Of a DNA stretch of 19,768 bases, positions 7,277-15,621 are shown in pieces. Each line of letters opens with the position of its first letter. Positions within the stretch are counted from its first letter, which is position 1. The notes under the pieces are model-generated. The model did no database searches, was not told the origin of the DNA, and worked only from the letters and a program-made list of their open reading frames with translations. The DNA lies in NCBI GenBank assembly GCA_904394975.1, contig CAJFNQ010000036.1:1-19768 (forward strand), given 5' to 3'. This DNA is from Metaruminococcus_A gallistercoris (GTDB taxonomy: Bacteria; Bacillota; Clostridia; Oscillospirales; Ruminococcaceae). Made by a program: the position numbers and the translations under genes.

Positions 7277-8890
7277 TTACAGACTGGATTCGTCTTCGCT
7301 CACCACGCACTCCAAAAGAAACGGCCCGCGGCTGCTTAAAAGCGTTTCAATCGCCGAATCGATTTCATCCGGGCGGCTGATCGAAGCAGAAGGAATGCCA
7401 TATGCTGAAGCGAGTTTTACAAAATCCGGACTGCCGTCTAAAAACACAGCGATGTAATTCCCGGCATAATTGTTCTTCTGAAGCTCACGCACCATGCCAA
7501 GGCGATCATTCTTCATTACAATGATTTTAATGTTAAGCTGTTCCTGGCAGATTGTTGCGAGTTCCATCATCTGCATCTGAAACGAGCCATCCCCGCAAAC
7601 CGCAAGAACCATACGCTCACCGCCGGCCATTTTTGCGCCGACTGCGGCCGGAACAGAATAGCCCATTGTACCCATACCGCCGGATGTCAGAAAGCGGCCG
7701 TTTCGAATCACGCAGTTTGAAGCGGACCAGATTTGATTCTGACCGACATCAGCAACATAAATAAAATCATCCGGGGCTTTTTCTGACAATTTATGAATGA
7801 ATTCTCTTGGATTGATATAGCCGGAAACGCCTTTTCCGAATTTCGGGGCCGAACGATATGCGGACAATTCTTCCAGCCATTCGGAATGATCTAAAGATTC
7901 CGCCTTTTCAAGCGCCTGATTCAAAACAGTTTTCACATCGCCTACGATTGGAATGCTCACATCCACGTTCTTGCCGATTTCAGCAGGATCAATATCAATA
8001 TGTACAATCTTTGTACGCTTTTCCAGCACTCCTGGTGTTGTCACGGCACGATCACCAACCCGAGCGCCGACAAGAACCAGCAGGTCGGATTCATTGACCG
8101 CCATATTCGCACAACGCTGACCATGCATGCCAAGCATACCGAAATTCAGCGGATGTTCCGTGCGAATCGCACCGAGCCCCATCATAGTAGTAACAACCGG
8201 AAGATTCATGGTTTCAACAAAGCGCTGAAGCTCCTTCTGAGCCTGGCAGGAAAGAACACCGCCGCCGGCACATACAACCGGTTTTTTCGCCGCTTTGATT
8301 GCGGAAAGCATGCGTTTTACCTGTCCTTGATGTCCAACCACCGTGGGTTTATAGCCGCGAATGTTCGGCTTAAACGAATAATCAAAATTTATCTTCACAC
8401 GCTGCACATCAACCGGAATATCAACCAAAACAGGACCCGGGCGCCCTGAAGACGCAATATAAAAAGCTTCTTTCATAATACGGGTGATTTCTTCCGGCGA
8501 TTTGACCAGATAACTATGCTTAACAAAAGGTTCTACTGCGCCGGTAATATCCGCTTCCTGAAATACGTCTCTTCCAAGCAATTCGGTAGAGACCTGCCCC
8601 GTTATAATTACCATGGGAATCGAATCCGCATATGCGGTTGCGATACCGGTTATAAGGTTAAGTGCCCCCGGCCCGGATGTTGCGATACACACTCCCGGTT
8701 TTCCAGAAATACGTGCATAACCGCTCGCTGCATGAGCTGCATTCTGTTCTTCCCTGACCAGAACATGATGGATGGATGAAAGGCTCATTGCATCATACAC
8801 CGGACAGATTGCCGCTCCAGGATAGCCGAATGCGACCGATACGCCCTCCATTTCAAGGCAGCGCACCACCGCCTGAGCTACTGTAATCAT
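7277..8890 (-). CDS. ilvB: acetolactate synthase large (catalytic) subunit
   Basis: This ThDP-, FAD- and Mg2+-dependent enzyme condenses pyruvate with pyruvate or 2-ketobutyrate, the first common step of branched-chain amino acid synthesis. The three-domain layout is complete: N-terminal ThDP-binding region with the catalytic glutamate E48 (VREEQNAAHAASGYAR), a central FAD-binding domain (about 190-330), and a C-terminal ThDP domain with GDGSFQM and the downstream N-D about 25 residues later. Its 537 residues are slightly below the usual 550-570. An AGAGGGG ribosome binding site precedes the ATG. It is first in the operon and is read from a promoter close to its start. Confidence 0.96.
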   Translation of the reverse strand: MITVAQAVVRCLEMEGVSVAFGYPGAAICPVYDAMSLSSIHHVLVREEQNAAHAASGYARISGKPGVCIATSGPGALNLITGIATAYADSIPMVIITGQVSTELLGRDVFQEADITGAVEPFVKHSYLVKSPEEITRIMKEAFYIASSGRPGPVLVDIPVDVQRVKINFDYSFKPNIRGYKPTVVGHQGQVKRMLSAIKAAKKPVVCAGGGVLSCQAQKELQRFVETMNLPVVTTMMGLGAIRTEHPLNFGMLGMHGQRCANMAVNESDLLVLVGARVGDRAVTTPGVLEKRTKIVHIDIDPAEIGKNVDVSIPIVGDVKTVLNQALEKAESLDHSEWLEELSAYRSAPKFGKGVSGYINPREFIHKLSEKAPDDFIYVADVGQNQIWSASNCVIRNGRFLTSGGMGTMGYSVPAAVGAKMAGGERMVLAVCGDGSFQMQMMELATICQEQLNIKIIVMKNDRLGMVRELQKNNYAGNYIAVFLDGSPDFVKLASAYGIPSASISRPDEIDSAIETLLSSRGPFLLECVVSEDESSL

Positions 8891-8920
8891 CCAATCCCCT
8901 CTTTCCCCTTGATTCCTATT

Positions 8921-8950
8921 ATTATAGCTTTATTACACGGAATCCGTCAA
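8921..8950 (-). promoter_or_regulatory. promoter of ilvBNC
   Basis: The minus strand carries TTGACG (8950-8945), an 18-nt spacer and TATAAT (8926-8921). The predicted leader is only about 25 nt, so there is no room for a T-box or attenuator at this promoter. Confidence 0.7.
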
Positions 8951-8984
8951 GAACGAAATAGCCAAAATCACTGCACATGAAGAT

Positions 8985-9013
8985 TTGATTTTTTATGAAT
9001 TTCACGCTACAAT
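8985..9013 (+). promoter_or_regulatory. promoter of the DUF815 ATPase/lipoprotein unit
   Basis: TTGATT (8985-8990), a 17-nt spacer and TACAAT (9008-9013) lead into a roughly 120-nt leader. That leader has a 12-bp perfect hairpin (9049-9060 with 9071-9082) and a smaller GCAGC/GCTGC hairpin just before the ribosome binding site. The first hairpin could act as an attenuator or stabilise the message. Confidence 0.5.
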
Positions 9014-9142
9014 AGAAGAAACCCTTTTACAAAACGGTTTTCAAACCCAAAATGAAACTTTTTTCACAACAAGTTTCATTTTGTATATCACTTTAAAGCG
9101 GCAGCGTAATACAGCTGCTGCCAATGAAACGAGGAGAAACAC

Positions 9143-10411
9143 TTGACAGATTTAAAAAAACTTGGCTATGAGCTTACGAGCATTGCCATTTATCATTCTT
9201 TACTGGAAAACGGCGCAGCCAAAAGTATGTACGACCTACTTCAAACCCTTCATGCGGATAACCACAACGATTTTTCCGTTCCGTTGCATCAATATGCAAC
9301 ATTGTGCAGTCAGCTTTACGATTCACCGTTTAACGGCAATTGGACCGACTACCTTTATGACGCCATCCTGTACCACCGAAATGTTGTAACAGTTCAGGCG
9401 GCAAATGGGAACTTTGACCTTTTGCCGGAAACCATACGTAAAGCCGCGGCACATGACTTGGATATCCTTTACCGGCTTTCCGGAATTCAAAGCAGTGAAA
9501 TTAAAAAAACACTTGAGGAAATATTTCCGGAATACGCCGATATTATTTCGGAACTGCCTGAATATTCCGTTAACGAGCTTCAAAAGGAAAACTGGGGAAG
9601 CCGCTTAAAACAATTTGCTAATTTTAACCTTCAGCACGGCGTATCCATCTTCGCAAAATACTACGCGTTTCATTATTCCAGCCGATATGGCTTAGAACCA
9701 GTGGAGAAATTTGATCCCATCCGTTTAAAAGATCTTAAGCACTACGAAGTACAGCGGCAAAAAATCATTGATAACACACTTGGGCTGTTGCAAGGCAAAA
9801 CATTTAACAACGTTTTGCTTTACGGCGACCGCGGCACCGGAAAGTCCTCCACAGTCAAAGCGCTGCTCAATGAATATAAAGAGCAGGGACTGCGCATGGT
9901 AGAAATACCAAAACAGGAACTGACCAATTTAGATAAGGTCATCCGGCTGATCCAGGATATTCCTCTCAAATTCATCCTGTTTATTGACGATCTTGCTTTT
10001 GAGGAAAGTGACCCATGCTTTGGTATTTTAAAAGCACTTCTGGAAGGATCGCTGGTCAGTCGGCCAAATAACATAGCTGTTTACGCGACCACCAATCGCC
10101 GGCATCTGGTAAAAGAAACCTTTACGGCGCGTGAAGGCGATGAAGTTCATCGCACCGACACAATCGACGAGGCGCTTTCGCTGTCTGACCGATTCGGTCT
10201 GTATGTCACATTCACCCTACCGGATAAAGCCAAATTTTTGGATATTGTACGAATGCTTGCCAATGACCGCGGGATTGACATTGACGATGAAACACTGTTC
10301 CGCGGCGCGGAACAGTTTGCCATGCGAAAAAGCGGTCGTTCTCCTCGCTTGGCCAGACAGTATATCGACTATATTCAAGCGCGTAAATCCATGAATCTTC
10401 CGTTGTTATAA
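9143..10411 (+). CDS. DUF815-family AAA+ ATPase
   Basis: The 422-residue protein has a divergent N-terminal half and a C-terminal AAA+ module of the DUF815 family. Walker A GDRGTGKS spans 228-235 with K234, Walker B ILFIDD ends at D282-D283, and a C-terminal SPRLARQY segment (near 405-410) looks like sensor 2. Members are ATPases of uncertain cellular role. It starts with TTG at 9143; GAGGAG lies 6 nt upstream, and no ATG in frame fits as well. The stop codon TAA overlaps the ATG of the following lipoprotein gene as TAATG, so the two are translationally linked. No membrane segment is visible. Function beyond ATP binding is not predictable here. Confidence 0.85.
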   Translation: MTDLKKLGYELTSIAIYHSLLENGAAKSMYDLLQTLHADNHNDFSVPLHQYATLCSQLYDSPFNGNWTDYLYDAILYHRNVVTVQAANGNFDLLPETIRKAAAHDLDILYRLSGIQSSEIKKTLEEIFPEYADIISELPEYSVNELQKENWGSRLKQFANFNLQHGVSIFAKYYAFHYSSRYGLEPVEKFDPIRLKDLKHYEVQRQKIIDNTLGLLQGKTFNNVLLYGDRGTGKSSTVKALLNEYKEQGLRMVEIPKQELTNLDKVIRLIQDIPLKFILFIDDLAFEESDPCFGILKALLEGSLVSRPNNIAVYATTNRRHLVKETFTAREGDEVHRTDTIDEALSLSDRFGLYVTFTLPDKAKFLDIVRMLANDRGIDIDDETLFRGAEQFAMRKSGRSPRLARQYIDYIQARKSMNLPLL

Positions 10412-11391
10412 TGAGGAAAGGGGCACGGGGTATTTTGCGAAAACTTCTTAGTGGTATACTCGCACTTTTAGCTCTTCTCTGCTGCTGTGGATGCAGCGGG
10501 GATAATCCTTCTGAAGAAAACGAACCATTTCCGGTCACCGTGCTGGGAGTTACGTTTAACGAACCGGTTGAATCTGCGGTCATTCTTTCCCCGTCCGCTG
10601 CTGAAATGGCTGTTTCGTTTGGTTTATCGTCAAAAGTCGCTGCCGTTTCAGAGGAGTGTGCTCAAATAGAGGAACTGGCGCAACTAAAAACGGTTGGTAG
10701 CGAAGAAAAGCCAGATATCTCAGCTATCATTGAGCTTTCACCGGACGTTGTTATTACACGCAGATCCTTTTCCAAATCTACGTTAGAGCAGTTTAACAAC
10801 GCTGGAATCAAAGCGCTGGTAATTCCAAACGCGACTGATATGCGGGAACTAAAAAGCTACTATACCGCTTTTGCGACTGTTTTTTTGGGAAGTGAAGACG
10901 CAAGCATCCAAAACAAAACATTAATGGAAAATGCTTTTTTCAAGATAAGCGCACTTCAAAATGTGCTCAATGAAACCAAAACATCATTCTTGCACTTAAA
11001 TTCCCCCTCTTCTCTTGCTCAGAAAGGCAATTTTCTTTCAAGCTTGCTCAGCTATATCGGAAGTGATGTCACAGCTTCAGGCGAAATGGATCTGAACACA
11101 GCAGTTCAGCAAAATCCAACTAATATACTAATCGCATCACCCTATACAGTAGAAAACCTGGCGGCTGACCCAAGCATATCTGCCCTTCAGGCCGTGATTG
11201 AAAAAAGGGTTTATACGCTGGATATATCACTCTTTGACCGCCAAAGTCTCAGCAGTGTTGACGCGATTTATGAGCTTGCAAAACAGATGTATCCAGAACA
11301 GGCAGACGCTTTGGACGCTTTTGTAGAAGAACAGAAAGAAAGCAACATGTCAGAAAGTGAATCATCAGCCGAAGAAAGCACTGTTTCTTAA
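10411..11391 (+). CDS. lipoprotein of the iron-siderophore/cobalamin substrate-binding class (BtuF/FhuD-like)
   Basis: The 326-residue protein has a basic start, a hydrophobic stretch (about 11-23) and a cysteine-rich lipobox ending GC, with C28 the probable lipidated residue. The rest resembles the periplasmic-binding class III fold, for example the ILSPSAAEMAVSFGL and PDISAIIELSPDVVI segments typical of iron-siderophore and B12 binding proteins. The C-terminus is a Ser/Glu-rich tail. No permease or ATPase of an ABC importer is adjacent, so the ligand is unknown. The ATG overlaps the preceding stop codon without its own clear ribosome binding site; TTG at 10435, 11 nt after AAGGGG, is an alternative start and leaves a more usual signal peptide length. 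Confidence 0.75.
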   Translation: MRKGARGILRKLLSGILALLALLCCCGCSGDNPSEENEPFPVTVLGVTFNEPVESAVILSPSAAEMAVSFGLSSKVAAVSEECAQIEELAQLKTVGSEEKPDISAIIELSPDVVITRRSFSKSTLEQFNNAGIKALVIPNATDMRELKSYYTAFATVFLGSEDASIQNKTLMENAFFKISALQNVLNETKTSFLHLNSPSSLAQKGNFLSSLLSYIGSDVTASGEMDLNTAVQQNPTNILIASPYTVENLAADPSISALQAVIEKRVYTLDISLFDRQSLSSVDAIYELAKQMYPEQADALDAFVEEQKESNMSESESSAEESTVS

Positions 11392-11399
11392 TATACAAT

Positions 11400-11427
11400 A
11401 AAACCCCCTGATAAATCAGGGGGTTTT
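11400..11427. terminator. bidirectional terminator between the lipoprotein gene and coaX
   Basis: A 12-bp perfect stem (11400-11411 with 11416-11427) with five consecutive G/C pairs and a TAAA loop is flanked by A and T runs. It lies 9 nt after the plus-strand stop and 41 nt after the minus-strand stop of coaX, so it can serve both. Confidence 0.87.
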
Positions 11428-11467
11428 GTACTACATACACTATGTGACGTTTTATGCTCAAAATCGG

Positions 11468-12238
11468 TTATGCTTTATTTTTTTGGTAAATAAGGAACAA
11501 CCCTTTCAGCAAAAGCACATCATCCAAAATAATTTTATGAGTACAATGCGGAACAATCACATTTGAAATTCCTCCGGTAGCAACTACCGTTGCCGGTTTT
11601 CCAAGTTCCTTTTCAATCCGGTCGATCATTCCGTCTAAACAAGCAGCATTTCCATGAATAATACCGCTTTTCATTGACTCAATGGTATTCTTCCCAACCA
11701 AACGCTTCGGCGCTTCCAGACTGATTTTAGAAAGCTGAGAAGCCCCGCTCACCAATGCTTCCAGCGAGGTATTCACCCCCGGGATAATAATGGTGCCGGC
11801 ATAGCTCTTGTCCTCATCCACCACTGAAATCGTAGTAGCGGTACCCATATCAATAATAATTAAGGGAACGCTGTATTCATGAATCGCGGCAACCGCATCT
11901 ACAATCAGGTCGCTTCCTACCTGCGCGGGATTATCCGTTTTAATGTGCAGGCCGTTTTTTACGCCCGGTCCTACAACCAACGCTTCCAAACCGGTAACTT
12001 TAAAGATAGCCTCTTTTACAACACTGGTGATCGGCGGAACAACAGAAGAAATAATCGCCCCTTCCAGATGTTCTGAAGAGAGCCCGTAAATTTCGAGCAG
12101 ATTTTTAATACTGACCGCATACTCCACAGCGGTTTTTTTTGTGTCAGTCGACAGGCGCTCTGCAAACACAACATTTGATTCAGATTCCATATAACCGACT
12201 ACAATATTGGTGTTTCCAATATCCAACACAAGAACCAT
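11468..12238 (-). CDS. coaX: type III pantothenate kinase
   Basis: This cytoplasmic enzyme phosphorylates pantothenate, the first step of coenzyme A synthesis. Type III enzymes resist CoA feedback and need a monovalent cation. The phosphate-binding DIGNTN motif (6-11), GSDLIVDA (about 108-115), DMGTATT (about 130-136), the IIPGV segment and a late ATGG motif are all present. Length of 256 residues is typical. GGAGGT lies 7 nt before the ATG. It follows the ECF S component by 27 nt in the same direction, and coaBC is read divergently just beyond, so this is a CoA gene cluster. Confidence 0.95.
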   Translation of the reverse strand: MVLVLDIGNTNIVVGYMESESNVVFAERLSTDTKKTAVEYAVSIKNLLEIYGLSSEHLEGAIISSVVPPITSVVKEAIFKVTGLEALVVGPGVKNGLHIKTDNPAQVGSDLIVDAVAAIHEYSVPLIIIDMGTATTISVVDEDKSYAGTIIIPGVNTSLEALVSGASQLSKISLEAPKRLVGKNTIESMKSGIIHGNAACLDGMIDRIEKELGKPATVVATGGISNVIVPHCTHKIILDDVLLLKGLFLIYQKNKA

Positions 12239-12265
12239 GTTTGGGACCTCCGTTTTATTAATCCA

Positions 12266-12919
12266 TCAAAACGCCGTTTTTTTCCTGACTTTTCTTAAAA
12301 TGTGGCCGATTGCGCCAACCAGCACAGCGGCAACGATTGCTTCTACAACGCCGTTGGTTCCGATAATGGTCAGGATCGCGCCATAAACTACCTGAGAAGA
12401 CATCCCCTGTACCTGTGCGTAACTGTCACGGAAAAAGACAAAAATAAGATTCATGACAAGCAAGGTATTGGTCATGGCACCGGCAAACCCAGCAACGCCA
12501 AGCGGAACAAGATCGTTCCATTTGCGTTTCTCAAACAAATACATCAACCCACGGAAAACAAAGTACGGAACAACTCCGGTCAAAATCCGCGGTACAAAAC
12601 AGATGAGCAGACTGAAAGCGTTTCCGTGAACGTCTCCCAAACTGTAAAATGGCGTAAACACAAACGAAGTAAGATTTGGCGTAAACGTGTTTGTCAGAAA
12701 ACTGGTCAAACCAAAAACGCCGCCCAACACAGCGCCGGCTTTCGGCCCAAGCAGAATGGAACCCAAAATAACCGGAATGTGAATGGTCGTTGCCCGTATA
12801 ACGCCAAGCGGAATATAGCCCAGAAACGGTACAGTTCCCATGACGATGATGAGTGCGGTAAATATGGAGATATACACCAAATTTCCCGCCTTACGCGGAT
12901 AAGTACTACCTGTTTTCAT
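12266..12919 (-). CDS. ECF transporter S component, probably for pantothenate
   Basis: The 217-residue integral membrane protein has about six hydrophobic segments, the common topology of ECF substrate-binding S components, plus a short polar N-terminus and a basic C-terminus (RKVRKKTAF). Such proteins work with a shared energising module (EcfA, EcfA', EcfT) encoded elsewhere. Direct pairing with coaX and divergence from coaBC point to pantothenate as the substrate, similar to PanT; this is from context, not from a ligand motif. An AAGGAGG ribosome binding site lies about 10 nt before the ATG. It leads the two-gene unit with coaX. Confidence 0.85.
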   Translation of the reverse strand: MKTGSTYPRKAGNLVYISIFTALIIVMGTVPFLGYIPLGVIRATTIHIPVILGSILLGPKAGAVLGGVFGLTSFLTNTFTPNLTSFVFTPFYSLGDVHGNAFSLLICFVPRILTGVVPYFVFRGLMYLFEKRKWNDLVPLGVAGFAGAMTNTLLVMNLIFVFFRDSYAQVQGMSSQVVYGAILTIIGTNGVVEAIVAAVLVGAIGHILRKVRKKTAF

Positions 12920-12971
12920 ATAAAATTTTCCTCCTTGTTATTATTCCCTTTCGGGATACAATACAAGCATA

Positions 12972-13000
12972 GTTATACCATATTTTGGTGTTTGGAGCAA
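12972..13000 (-). promoter_or_regulatory. possible promoter of the ECF S component-coaX unit
   Basis: The minus strand carries TTGCTC (13000-12995), a 17-nt spacer and TATAAC (12977-12972). The short leader contains a CCC-GAAA-GGG hairpin. The -35 box is weak. No convincing promoter could be picked for the divergent coaBC in the same 149-nt gap, although TAAAAT at 13032-13037 is a possible -10. Confidence 0.4.
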
Positions 13001-13068
13001 GAAAAAACGTGCTTTTTTCGTGTTTTCATGTTAAAATAAGGCATATCTCCACAAAAAGGAACGAATGA

Positions 13069-14277
13069 ATGATGTTACAAGGTAAAACAATTTTATTGGG
13101 AGTGACCGGCAGCATTGCCGCTTATAAAGCAGCAGCTCTTGCAAGTATGCTCAAAAAGCTGCATGCGGATGTTCATGTGCTCATGACAAAAAATGCCGTC
13201 AATTTTATCAATCCCATTACATTTGAAACGCTCACCGGAAACAAGTGTTTGATTGACACCTTTGACCGTAATTTCGAATTCAGCGTAGAACACGTTTCCC
13301 TTTCCAAAAAAGCTGACCTTGCATTGATTGCGCCCGCTTCTGCAAACGTAATCGGCAAAATGGCAAACGGGATCGCGGATGATATGCTGACTACAACCTT
13401 GCTTGCCTGCACCTGCAAAATCCTCGTTTCCCCTGCGATGAATACCCGGATGTATGAAAACTCCATTGTGCAGGATAATCTGGAAAAGCTGCGCCGCTAT
13501 GGTATGACCGTGATTGACCCTGCAAACGGATATCTGGCCTGCGGCGATATCGGTCCCGGAAAGATGCCAGAACCGGAAGTTTTGTTAAATTACATTTTAA
13601 AAGAAGTTGCTCTTCCGAAAGACATGCAAGGGCTCAATGTACTGGTTACCGCCGGTCCGACACAGGAAGCCATTGACCCGGTGCGATATATCACCAACCA
13701 TTCCACCGGAAAAATGGGATATGCGCTCGCACGCTGCTGTATGCTGCGCGGAGCTAATGTCACTCTCGTCACAGGAAAAACCGCTCTGGAACCACCACCG
13801 TTTGTAAATGTTGTTCAGGTGGTTTCCGCCGCGGAAATGTTTGACGCGGTTGTTTCCCGCAGTGCCCAACAGAATATCATCATCAAAGCGGCAGCGGTAG
13901 CGGATTATCATCCGGCTGTCACTGCAGATGAAAAAATCAAAAAATCGGATGGAAACATGTCCATTTCGCTTGTACGCACGCAGGACATACTTGCTTATCT
14001 TGGTGAACACAAACGAAAAGGACAGTTTTTGTGTGGCTTTGCAATGGAAACCCAGAACCTTTTGGAGAACGCCACTGACAAACTCCGCCGGAAGCACGCA
14101 GATATGATCGTGGCAAACAGTTTAAGAACAGCCGGTGCCGGTTTTGGAACAGATACCAACGTAACCACTATTTTAACGGAAGATGGCAGGACCGAACTTG
14201 GGCTCCTTTCCAAAGAGGAAACCGCAAATCGTATTTTAAATGAAATTTTAAGCCGTCTAAGCCGAGAAAACAGCTAA
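13069..14277 (+). CDS. coaBC: bifunctional phosphopantothenoylcysteine decarboxylase/phosphopantothenate-cysteine ligase
   Basis: The protein makes 4'-phosphopantetheine from 4'-phosphopantothenate and cysteine in two steps. The N-terminal CoaC flavoprotein half (about 1-180) has VTGSIAAYKA, the EHVSL segment with the catalytic His, APASANVIGKMANGIADD, the PAMN motif, and the flap cysteine in GYLACGDIGPGKM. The C-terminal CoaB half (about 190-400) has VTAGPTQEAIDPVRYITNHSTGKMG and AAAVADYHP. Length 402 is standard. AAGGA lies 8 nt before the ATG at 13069; an adjacent ATG at 13072 is also in frame. It diverges from the pantothenate transporter/kinase pair, so uptake and three CoA steps sit together. 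Confidence 0.96.
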   Translation: MMLQGKTILLGVTGSIAAYKAAALASMLKKLHADVHVLMTKNAVNFINPITFETLTGNKCLIDTFDRNFEFSVEHVSLSKKADLALIAPASANVIGKMANGIADDMLTTTLLACTCKILVSPAMNTRMYENSIVQDNLEKLRRYGMTVIDPANGYLACGDIGPGKMPEPEVLLNYILKEVALPKDMQGLNVLVTAGPTQEAIDPVRYITNHSTGKMGYALARCCMLRGANVTLVTGKTALEPPPFVNVVQVVSAAEMFDAVVSRSAQQNIIIKAAAVADYHPAVTADEKIKKSDGNMSISLVRTQDILAYLGEHKRKGQFLCGFAMETQNLLENATDKLRRKHADMIVANSLRTAGAGFGTDTNVTTILTEDGRTELGLLSKEETANRILNEILSRLSRENS

Positions 14278-14338
14278 TCTGTTTATCACCATTAAAAAAC
14301 AATATTGTCCGCTGACAAAACATTTTATACAAGACCAG

Positions 14339-14377
14339 AAACAGCCGCCGGAAGAATTTTTCTTCCGGCGGCTGTTT
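14339..14377. terminator. bidirectional terminator between coaBC and the amidase gene
   Basis: A very stable 17-bp GC-rich stem (14339-14355 with 14361-14377) with a 5-nt loop lies between the convergent stops at 14277 and 14395. The T tracts on either side are short, so termination strength is uncertain. Confidence 0.75.
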
Positions 14378-14394
14378 GACTGCACACCAAAATA

Positions 14395-15132
14395 TTACAG
14401 CATAATGTACTGAGATGAAACATAACCGGTTATATAATTGCTTTCAATTACATACCAGTCATTCCATTCTCCCCACACGGTAACGGTCTGACCGTTATTA
14501 AGACGCCCAATAACCGGGCTGTTTACGGTTGGACGGTCCCTTACATTCAAACGCGCACCGGAGGTAACCACCATTCCCACACGAGCCGGTTTCGGAAAAA
14601 TAAACGGTAATCCGAAATACTCGGTAAGTGACAGAACAACGTTGTACGCAATCGGCTGAATATTTGAAATAATCCAATTGGCGTCATCGATGTTATCATG
14701 GTACGCGAATTCAATCAACACAGCAGGAGCACGTGTACGATTCACTTCGCCGAGCGAGGTTGTAGTAAGCGTGCGTACATTGTTTGGGTCTGGATAAATC
14801 GCTTTTAAATTTGCCGCTATGATTTCCGCGGCTTTTTGTCCCCACCAGCTGCGTGAGTCGTAATAAACCTCACACCCGGTACGCTGACCGGCGATTGATT
14901 CCGGCGAAGCGTTAGAATGAAGCGCCAGATGCAGGTCAAAGTTTCCGGCATTGGAAGCCGCAATTGAAGACGCCGCCGTCATTTCAGGAGTATTGCGAAC
15001 ATAACGTATCCCACAGGAACGCAGATATGGTATCATGGCATCCGCAATCTGATTCATGTAATACTCTTCAGTACCGCCGGTAATGTACGGGTTCCACTCC
15101 TGTGTTGAGGGGCTTAGATAAATAATAGGCAT
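14395..15132 (-). CDS. N-acetylmuramoyl-L-alanine amidase (Amidase_3-like) with C-terminal SH3b domain
   Basis: The enzyme should cleave the amide between muramic acid and the stem peptide of peptidoglycan. Residues 1-175 resemble an amidase_3 catalytic domain: LALHSNA with zinc ligand H72, an acidic pair E22-E23 near the second ligand position, and the catalytic-type E141 in LIEFAYHDN. Residues about 184-245 form a bacterial SH3 (SH3b) wall-binding domain (GARLNVRDRPTVNSPVIGRL). The usual first zinc histidine of the family is missing; that region reads YLSPSTQEWN, a variant I associate with clostridial and phage-like amidases. There is no signal peptide, so release would need lysis or another route, as for mother-cell or endolysin-like enzymes. 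An AAAGGGA ribosome binding site precedes the ATG. It is a single-gene unit. Confidence 0.85.
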   Translation of the reverse strand: MPIIYLSPSTQEWNPYITGGTEEYYMNQIADAMIPYLRSCGIRYVRNTPEMTAASSIAASNAGNFDLHLALHSNASPESIAGQRTGCEVYYDSRSWWGQKAAEIIAANLKAIYPDPNNVRTLTTTSLGEVNRTRAPAVLIEFAYHDNIDDANWIISNIQPIAYNVVLSLTEYFGLPFIFPKPARVGMVVTSGARLNVRDRPTVNSPVIGRLNNGQTVTVWGEWNDWYVIESNYITGYVSSQYIML

Positions 15133-15318
15133 TGGTCACCGTCCCTTTCTAAATCAATTTCCTGATTTATACTATGCAAACGTTTGAACAGAGGGCACCA
15201 ATGTAATAAAAACAATCAGCGCAGGTTAGTTCATGCACAAATGTAAATTATACCTTGAACGCTGACTCAATTATTTAAAAATGCGGCACATTACACCGTC
15301 CCCTACTTTACCCACAAA

Positions 15319-15621
15319 ATGAAACCCAACCATTGCAGAAAAAAATTTATTTTTTCTTCTATTATTTTAATTTGCATTTTCAATAGTTGATTTACACAAT
15401 TTTATGTAAAAATTGTTAAAAAAATTGAAAATAATTATAATGCGAAGTATAATGTCTTTATATCACAGCAAAATAACGAATCATTTAAGTCATATTACGT
15501 AAATTGGCTTTATAGAAACGGAAACGGACATGGCACATACATAAGCCATTGTTTAAAATATGCAGGAGGTGATAAAGCGGGATATTTGCAGAATGTTATC
15601 CCGGCAACATTAATTCGGTAA
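15319..15621 (+). pseudogene. possible small secreted-protein gene interrupted by TGA
   Basis: From the ATG at 15319 a 23-codon frame encodes a signal-peptide-like segment (CRKKFIFSSIILICIF) and stops at TGA 15388-15390. The same frame then stays open for 76 more codons to TAA at 15619, with a protein-like composition including HGTYISHCLKYAGGDKAGYL. Reading through gives a 99-residue product. The region is AT-rich, no ribosome binding site precedes the ATG, and a good promoter sequence lies inside the frame, so it may instead be noncoding leader DNA. No family was recognised. Confidence 0.3.
15413..15441 (+). promoter_or_regulatory. promoter of the GH10 xylanase gene
   Basis: TTGTTA (15413-15418), a 17-nt spacer and TATAAT (15436-15441) give a good match. 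The predicted leader is about 250 nt, unusually long for this window. Confidence 0.55.

Noticed and set aside
12302..13039. 245-codon plus-strand frame over the ECF S component
   Set aside because: It is antisense to a clear membrane protein gene; its composition, rich in N, K and H, is typical of a shadow frame.
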